From NCBI GenBank assembly GCA_002501135.1, contig DLRQ01000095.1:1-41286 (forward strand): a DNA stretch of 41,286 nt, read 5' to 3'. The DNA comes from Candidatus Neomicrothrix sp. UBA7884 (lineage in GTDB: Bacteria > Actinomycetota > Acidimicrobiia > Acidimicrobiales > MedAcidi-G1). This document shows, one piece after another, positions 37,550 to 41,286 of this stretch (the stretch's first letter is position 1; the number at the start of each line of letters is the position of its first letter). The notes beneath the pieces were generated by a model. That model was not told where the DNA came from and did not search any database. It saw only the letters and a list, made by a program, of their open reading frames with translations. A program made the translations under genes and the position numbers.

Positions 37550-38269
37550 GTGCGCATCGGGCTTCTGCGCTGTGACGAGGTCGGCGGCGACAGGGCGGAA
37601 CGCTTCGGCGGCTATCTGGACCTCTATGCCAACCTGCTGGGGCTGGTGGACCCGGGTATCGACATCACGGACTTCGACGTCACAGCAGGCAAGTTGCCAT
37701 CCGATCCGACCGAACAGGACGCCTGGCTTATTTCCGGTGCCAGGGCGTCGGCCTACGACGACGATCCATGGTTGGCAGATCTCCTGGATCTGATCGTGAG
37801 GCTCCACGAGGCAGGGGCACCGACGGTCGGAATCTGCTTCGGTCATCAGGTGCTCGCTCAGGCGCTCGGGGGCACGGTGGAAGCGGCTGATTCAGGTTGG
37901 GGCATCGGAGTCCACCAGGCAGAGGTGGTCGGCGACCACCCGTGGATGAACCCCGGCCGCGGGCGGTTCGGCATTACATACAGCCACAAGGACCAGGTCA
38001 CAGCGCTTCCGGGCAATGCGACGCTCGTTGCATCGACCGGCCACTGCCCCATTGCCGCCTTCACCATCGGCGACCACGTGCTGGGCATCCAGGGACACCC
38101 GGAGTTCTCACCTGAGTTCGCAGCCGCCGTCTACGAGGACCGGGCAGAGATGTACCGGACCGACGTGTTCGAACAGGCGATGCAGACCCTTGAACACGGA
38201 ACCGACAGTGCCTACGTGGCAGCCTGGATCCTTGCATTCATGAAGAGCACCGACCGACTCGCAGCCTGA
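37550..38269 (+). CDS. Class I glutamine amidotransferase-like protein
   Basis: The 239-residue protein has the triad of class I glutaminases: Cys96 in V-G-I-C-F-G-H-Q, and His183 and Glu185 in Q-G-H-P-E-F. I-S-G-A-R-A-S-A-Y near 61-69 forms part of the oxyanion region. Members of this stand-alone branch include gamma-glutamyl hydrolases that open gamma-glutamyl-polyamine bonds and enzymes that use free ammonia for a partner. No synthetase gene is nearby to pair with it. The start is a GTG. Confidence 0.82.
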   Translation: MRIGLLRCDEVGGDRAERFGGYLDLYANLLGLVDPGIDITDFDVTAGKLPSDPTEQDAWLISGARASAYDDDPWLADLLDLIVRLHEAGAPTVGICFGHQVLAQALGGTVEAADSGWGIGVHQAEVVGDHPWMNPGRGRFGITYSHKDQVTALPGNATLVASTGHCPIAAFTIGDHVLGIQGHPEFSPEFAAAVYEDRAEMYRTDVFEQAMQTLEHGTDSAYVAAWILAFMKSTDRLAA

Positions 38270-38288
38270 CCGGTCAAGTTGGAACGTC

Positions 38289-39158
38289 TCAGACGGGTAC
38301 GGGCTCGATCGGCCTGGTGACGACCACGGCCAGGGCCGCAACCACTACAGCCATCCCCATTGCCTGAAGGCCACCCACCTCCTCACCGACCAGCCACCAT
38401 GCGTAGAGCGGAGCAATGGCGGTGAACAGGAGCCCGATAAGGCCCATCACCGGTAGCGAAACGTGGGCGTGGGCATAGTTGGTGAGGAGGTGGCCCGTTC
38501 CCGGAATCGCCGCCATGAGCACGACCGGCCACCAGTCCGATCCGACAGGTGGTGAGATGGGGTGGCCGACGATCAGGGCGACTGGAAGGATGGTCAGGGC
38601 AGCAACGATCGTCAGGCCCAACTGGTACGGGACCGAGTCAAGCTCCGAACGGGCCCTCTTGCTGACCACGTAGTAGAGCGAGAACAACAGCATCGTGATC
38701 AGGGCTAGGAGGTCACCGCTGCGGGTGGCAACACCAACGCCGGACGAGGCGTACATGGCAAGAGCCACTCCGCCGATGGAAACGGCAGACCAGCCGTAGA
38801 GAGACCTGTGGGGCCTTTCGCCGAACATCCGTGCAGCCACACCAAGCAGGATGACGGGCTGCAGGGCTCCGATCACGACAGCATTGGCCGCGCTCGTACG
38901 CCGCATGGAGGTCATGAAGAACACGAGGTTCATACCGAAGATAAGCCCTCCGAGTGCGGAACGGCGAAGTTCCATCCAACCAAAGTGCTGCCTTGTGGCC
39001 ACCAGCACCATGGCGTATCCAAGCGCACCGAACAGGAGACGCCAGAGCACAAAAGTCGTCTCGGGAAGGTCCGACAACTTCACGATGCTCGGACCGAATG
39101 CCATCAGGCCCACAGCCAGGAGCGCGGCGGTCCTGCCGACCCTTGTCTGTTGATCCAT
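38289..39158 (-). CDS. EamA-family exporter
   Basis: The 289-residue membrane protein has about ten hydrophobic helices in two EamA repeats. L-M-A-F-G-P-S-I-V-K-L-S and T-T-F-V-L-W-R-L-L-F-G-A-L belong to the first; A-I-P-G-T-G-H-L-L-T-N-Y-A-H-A and F-T-A-I-A-P-L-Y-A-W-W-L-V-G-E-E to the second. The exported metabolite is not predictable. AAAGG lies 8 bases before the ATG. It converges with the amidotransferase gene. Confidence 0.88.
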   Translation of the reverse strand: MDQQTRVGRTAALLAVGLMAFGPSIVKLSDLPETTFVLWRLLFGALGYAMVLVATRQHFGWMELRRSALGGLIFGMNLVFFMTSMRRTSAANAVVIGALQPVILLGVAARMFGERPHRSLYGWSAVSIGGVALAMYASSGVGVATRSGDLLALITMLLFSLYYVVSKRARSELDSVPYQLGLTIVAALTILPVALIVGHPISPPVGSDWWPVVLMAAIPGTGHLLTNYAHAHVSLPVMGLIGLLFTAIAPLYAWWLVGEEVGGLQAMGMAVVVAALAVVVTRPIEPVPV

Positions 39159-39210
39159 GCCCGCAGCCTTTCACGGCCCACTCCCACGACCCCACCCGGG
39201 GCCCCGGATC

Positions 39211-39882
39211 TCAGCCCAGCGAAATGGCGGTGTCCTGGGCCTCCTGCAGGCCCGCAGTGAGCGTCGTGGTCCATTCGCGCAGAACGCTTCTCGGTGCCCT
39301 CCGGTCAGGTGGCGGAATCGGCTGTCCCACCGCCACGCAGACTCTCCCTGGCCGGGGAAACCTGGACCCGGTCGGCATGGCCTCCTCGGTTCCCGATATT
39401 CCGACCGGTACCACGCTGGCACCGGTCTTGGCCGCCAGATAGGCGGTTCCGTCGAAGAGGTCAGCTATACGGTCACCGGTCTGGCGGCCACCTTCGGGGA
39501 ACACCAGCAGGAGGGAACCACCATCCAGCAGCGAGCGGGCTGCCCTTATCGACTCCCTGTCAGCACTTCCCCTGCGAACGGGGAACGCCCCGAGTGCAGC
39601 CAGCAGCCATGCGAACGGCCCCACCTTGAACAGGCTCTCCTTGGCCAGCGCACGAAAGTGACGCCGCGTGAGGGGAGCCAACAGGAGGGCGTCGAGGTTT
39701 GACCGGTGAACGGGTGCCAGGATCACCGGCCCGGAAGCCGGAAGGTTGCCTCGGCCTGTCTCCCGCAGCCGAAAATACGGCCACAGCACTGAGCGGATCA
39801 GCCTCCGGACAGCCCCGTAGACGACGACGGCAGCTCCACCTGCCGCAACTTTCTGGGCGCGGGCCTGAATCTCGTCGTTCAC
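39211..39882 (-). CDS. 1-acylglycerol-3-phosphate acyltransferase (PlsC family)
   Basis: The 223-residue enzyme esterifies lysophosphatidic acid in phospholipid synthesis. The catalytic H-R-S-N-L-D (HX4D, His59 to Asp64) is followed by A-F-P-V-R-R-G at about 99-105 and the glycerol-phosphate-binding F-P-E-G-G-R at 128-133. A short hydrophobic stretch at 13-23 may associate it with the membrane. GGAG lies 9 bases before the GTG start. The gene stands between an exporter gene and the CBS-protein gene, with no other lipid gene adjacent. Confidence 0.88.
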   Translation of the reverse strand: MNDEIQARAQKVAAGGAAVVVYGAVRRLIRSVLWPYFRLRETGRGNLPASGPVILAPVHRSNLDALLLAPLTRRHFRALAKESLFKVGPFAWLLAALGAFPVRRGSADRESIRAARSLLDGGSLLLVFPEGGRQTGDRIADLFDGTAYLAAKTGASVVPVGISGTEEAMPTGSRFPRPGRVCVAVGQPIPPPDRRAPRSVLREWTTTLTAGLQEAQDTAISLG

Positions 39883-39951
39883 AATCTTCGCTCCGTTCCC
39901 AGGCGGGGTGTCACGCCTGCAGGTGGGCTCACCTCTGTGACCCTGCTCCGA

Positions 39952-40329
39952 TCAGCGTCGGCCGATTCGGGCGCTCAGCACATCGCGCAGGCTCACCATG
40001 CCGACTAGCCCGGTGGAATCCACGATGGGAAGGTGCCTGAATCCCCGACTGAGCATGAGGGTCGCTGCCTCCTCGGTGTCGAAGTCGGGGCCTGCAGTAT
40101 CGGGTTCGGCAGTCATCCATGCCTCGACGGTCGTGTTGGAGAGGTCGGGTGCCTCAGCAGCGGCCCGCAGGACATCGCGTTCCGTGAGGATCCCCAAGAC
40201 CATCTTCCCCATAACCACCACCACGGACCCGAAACCCCTCTTGACCATTATCTTTGCGGCATCCGACATGGTCGCATCCTGCTCGAGTGTGATTACGCCC
40301 CGTGTCATCACCTCTGACACCGCTGCCAT
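39952..40329 (-). CDS. Small protein with two CBS domains
   Basis: The 125-residue protein is almost entirely a pair of CBS domains. The first includes M-T-R-G-V-I-T, M-S-D-A-A-K-I-M and G-I-L-T-E-R-D-V-L; the second includes M-T-A-E-P, E-A-A-T-L-M-L, H-L-P-I-V-D and M-V-S-L-R-D-V-L. CBS pairs bind adenosine nucleotides and regulate partner proteins. Its ATG overlaps the stop of the upstream small gene (TGATG), so the two are co-translated. Confidence 0.9.
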   Translation of the reverse strand: MAAVSEVMTRGVITLEQDATMSDAAKIMVKRGFGSVVVVMGKMVLGILTERDVLRAAAEAPDLSNTTVEAWMTAEPDTAGPDFDTEEAATLMLSRGFRHLPIVDSTGLVGMVSLRDVLSARIGRR

Positions 40330-40574
40330 CAGCCCGTGCCCCCGACCTCGTCCAGTTCAGGGTCGCTCCGCTCGCGAGCCGGCTCATCAAGATCCTGGTT
40401 CAAGAGGCGCCAGAGGGTGCCGGCCCACACGCTGGCGTGGGGCCACTCACGCCAGAAGGTCTGTAGAACCATCGGATCGAGATCGTCTGTGGCCTGGGCA
40501 GGCGTGCTGGACCGGGCAAGGTCCTCGAGCGCGTCGATGGCCTCCAGAAGTCGCTCCGACGGATCGGCAGCCAT
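40329..40574 (-). CDS. Small hypothetical protein coupled to the CBS protein
   Basis: This 81-residue soluble protein starts M-A-A-D-P-S-E-R-L-L-E-A-I-D-A-L-E-D-L-A. It has a central Trp-rich segment F-W-R-E-W-P-H-A-S-V-W-A-G-T-L-W and an acidic tail. AAGGGAG lies 5 bases before the ATG. I do not recognise a family. Coupling to the CBS-domain gene suggests that it may be its regulated partner, but this is unproven. Confidence 0.65.
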   Translation of the reverse strand: MAADPSERLLEAIDALEDLARSSTPAQATDDLDPMVLQTFWREWPHASVWAGTLWRLLNQDLDEPARERSDPELDEVGGTG

Positions 40575-40685
40575 GTATCTCCCTTGTTTGTTGGTCCCTG
40601 TGCGAGCAACCCGCTTCCGGGCTGATCGACCATTCTCCCCTGAAAACAGGGCCTCTGGCAAGCGGGCTTCGAGCGCCCGGTGCTG

Positions 40686-41286
40686 TCAGCGGGTCAGGAA
40701 GACCTGGATCTCGACCACACCGCGGTCCTCAACGGAGATCACGATGGAGGCGGAGGGAACCTCAACCCCGAAGTCGGCAAACACGATGTCGAGTGTTCCC
40801 ACGACGGCAAGGACCTCTCCGACCATGTCGGCAGACAGGTCCACGGACACCGCCTGGCTGATCCCGTTCACAGTGAGGGTTCCCGGTACCGACACCTCGA
40901 CTGAGGTGCCCGCCTCGCCGAGGTCCACTGGTCCGTCCAGTACAAATACGGCCTCGGGGTGGGTTCCGGTGTTCAGCGCCTCCTGGACCTTCGGGTCGCG
41001 AAAGGAACGGTCGGTACGCAACCCACGCAAGTCTGCTCGAATCTCAGCTGCAACGAGCACCATGCCATCTAGCTCAACCTCGCCGGCAACCTGAGGTGTG
41101 CGGCCGACTGCCGTGGTGCTTCCAATGCCCCGCCCCAGTTCCTCGTTCACCCGAAAGCCAACGAAGGTGCCCGTGAAGTCGCTGTAGTCACCAATCGATG
41201 TGTCGACCGTCCACGTCCCTGTCGCATCACCCGGGACCATTGTGGCGGGTGCAGCAGTGGTGGGCGCTGCGGTGGTCGGGGGCGGA
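40686..41286 (-). CDS. YceI-family protein, probably a lipoprotein (N-terminus outside window)
   Basis: The frame stays open to the right edge, so the start is missing. The visible part begins with a Pro/Thr/Ala-rich linker (PPPTTAAPTTAAPAT), which usually follows a lipobox, then the YceI fold. That fold shows G-T-W-T-V-D-T-S-I-G, F-V-G-F-R-V-N-E-E-L, V-A-G-E-V-E-L-D-G, D-P-K-V-Q-E-A-L-N-T and P-G-T-L-T-V-N-G-I-S-Q. YceI proteins bind polyisoprenoid or other lipids in a beta-barrel pocket outside the cytoplasm. The ATG at 41240 lies inside the frame and is not taken as the start. Confidence 0.8.
   Translation of the reverse strand, partial: PPPTTAAPTTAAPATMVPGDATGTWTVDTSIGDYSDFTGTFVGFRVNEELGRGIGSTTAVGRTPQVAGEVELDGMVLVAAEIRADLRGLRTDRSFRDPKVQEALNTGTHPEAVFVLDGPVDLGEAGTSVEVSVPGTLTVNGISQAVSVDLSADMVGEVLAVVGTLDIVFADFGVEVPSASIVISVEDRGVVEIQVFLTR

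Noticed and set aside
1..41286. Defence islands, CRISPR arrays, insertion sequences, prophage or toxin-antitoxin genes
   Set aside because: No repeat-spacer pattern, transposase, integrase, restriction enzyme or toxin motif was seen. Gene content is housekeeping and metabolic.

Overview
This window is GC-rich bacterial chromosome with densely packed genes on both strands. It has no tRNA, rRNA, insertion sequence, phage gene or CRISPR array that I can see. The gene content points to Actinomycetota: the MSMEG_4193/DUF3090/SCO1664 trio, a DUF3107 protein, a PdtaS-type histidine kinase, a long ribosome hibernation factor of the mycobacterial RafH type, a CysQ-type phosphatase, a septum-formation lipoprotein and two F420-related proteins. 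A complete System I cytochrome c maturation operon is unusual for that phylum. It suggests a deep-branching lineage such as Acidimicrobiia; that placement is an inference.

Layout. 1-4765: the 3' end of an FrhB-like F420 protein, a lipoprotein, a family 5 uracil-DNA glycosylase, then the conserved trio (phosphomutase-like, DUF3090, PI-kinase-like) followed by a coupled gene of unknown function. 4772-6525: etfBA. 6667-9904: a diacylglycerol-kinase-like lipid kinase, a glycerophosphodiester phosphodiesterase and a PdtaS-like kinase. 9992-11948: DUF3107, a short Mrp and a divergent SufR-like regulator. 11973-18623: ccmABCDEFGH on the minus strand, including a 53-residue ccmD. 18671-22307: septum-formation lipoprotein, glycosyltransferase with a small membrane protein, TetR regulator, Nudix hydrolase and Fur regulator. 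22377-27713: histidine phosphatase, F420-dependent oxidoreductase, class I fumarase, fumarylacetoacetase-fold hydrolase and hibernation factor. 27741-30735: btuFCD-type importer preceded by a cobalamin riboswitch. 30765-36519: CysQ, FabH, ABC-F ATPase, SurE, an AIG2-like protein and flavodoxin. 36525-41286: two EamA-type exporters flanking a glutamine amidotransferase, a PlsC acyltransferase, a CBS-domain protein with a small partner, and the end of a YceI lipoprotein gene.

Expression. A striking feature is the number of start codons lying 6-9 bases downstream of a TA(G/C)(G/C)NT hexamer without a Shine-Dalgarno sequence, which suggests leaderless transcription. Genes inside operons instead use Shine-Dalgarno sequences or overlapping stop/start codons. 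Two divergent pairs share interlocked -10 hexamers, and two genes are preceded by tiny leaderless reading frames that end at the main start codon. No gene-free stretch exceeds 300 bases; the two longest (26721-26945 and 30533-30764) are described below.
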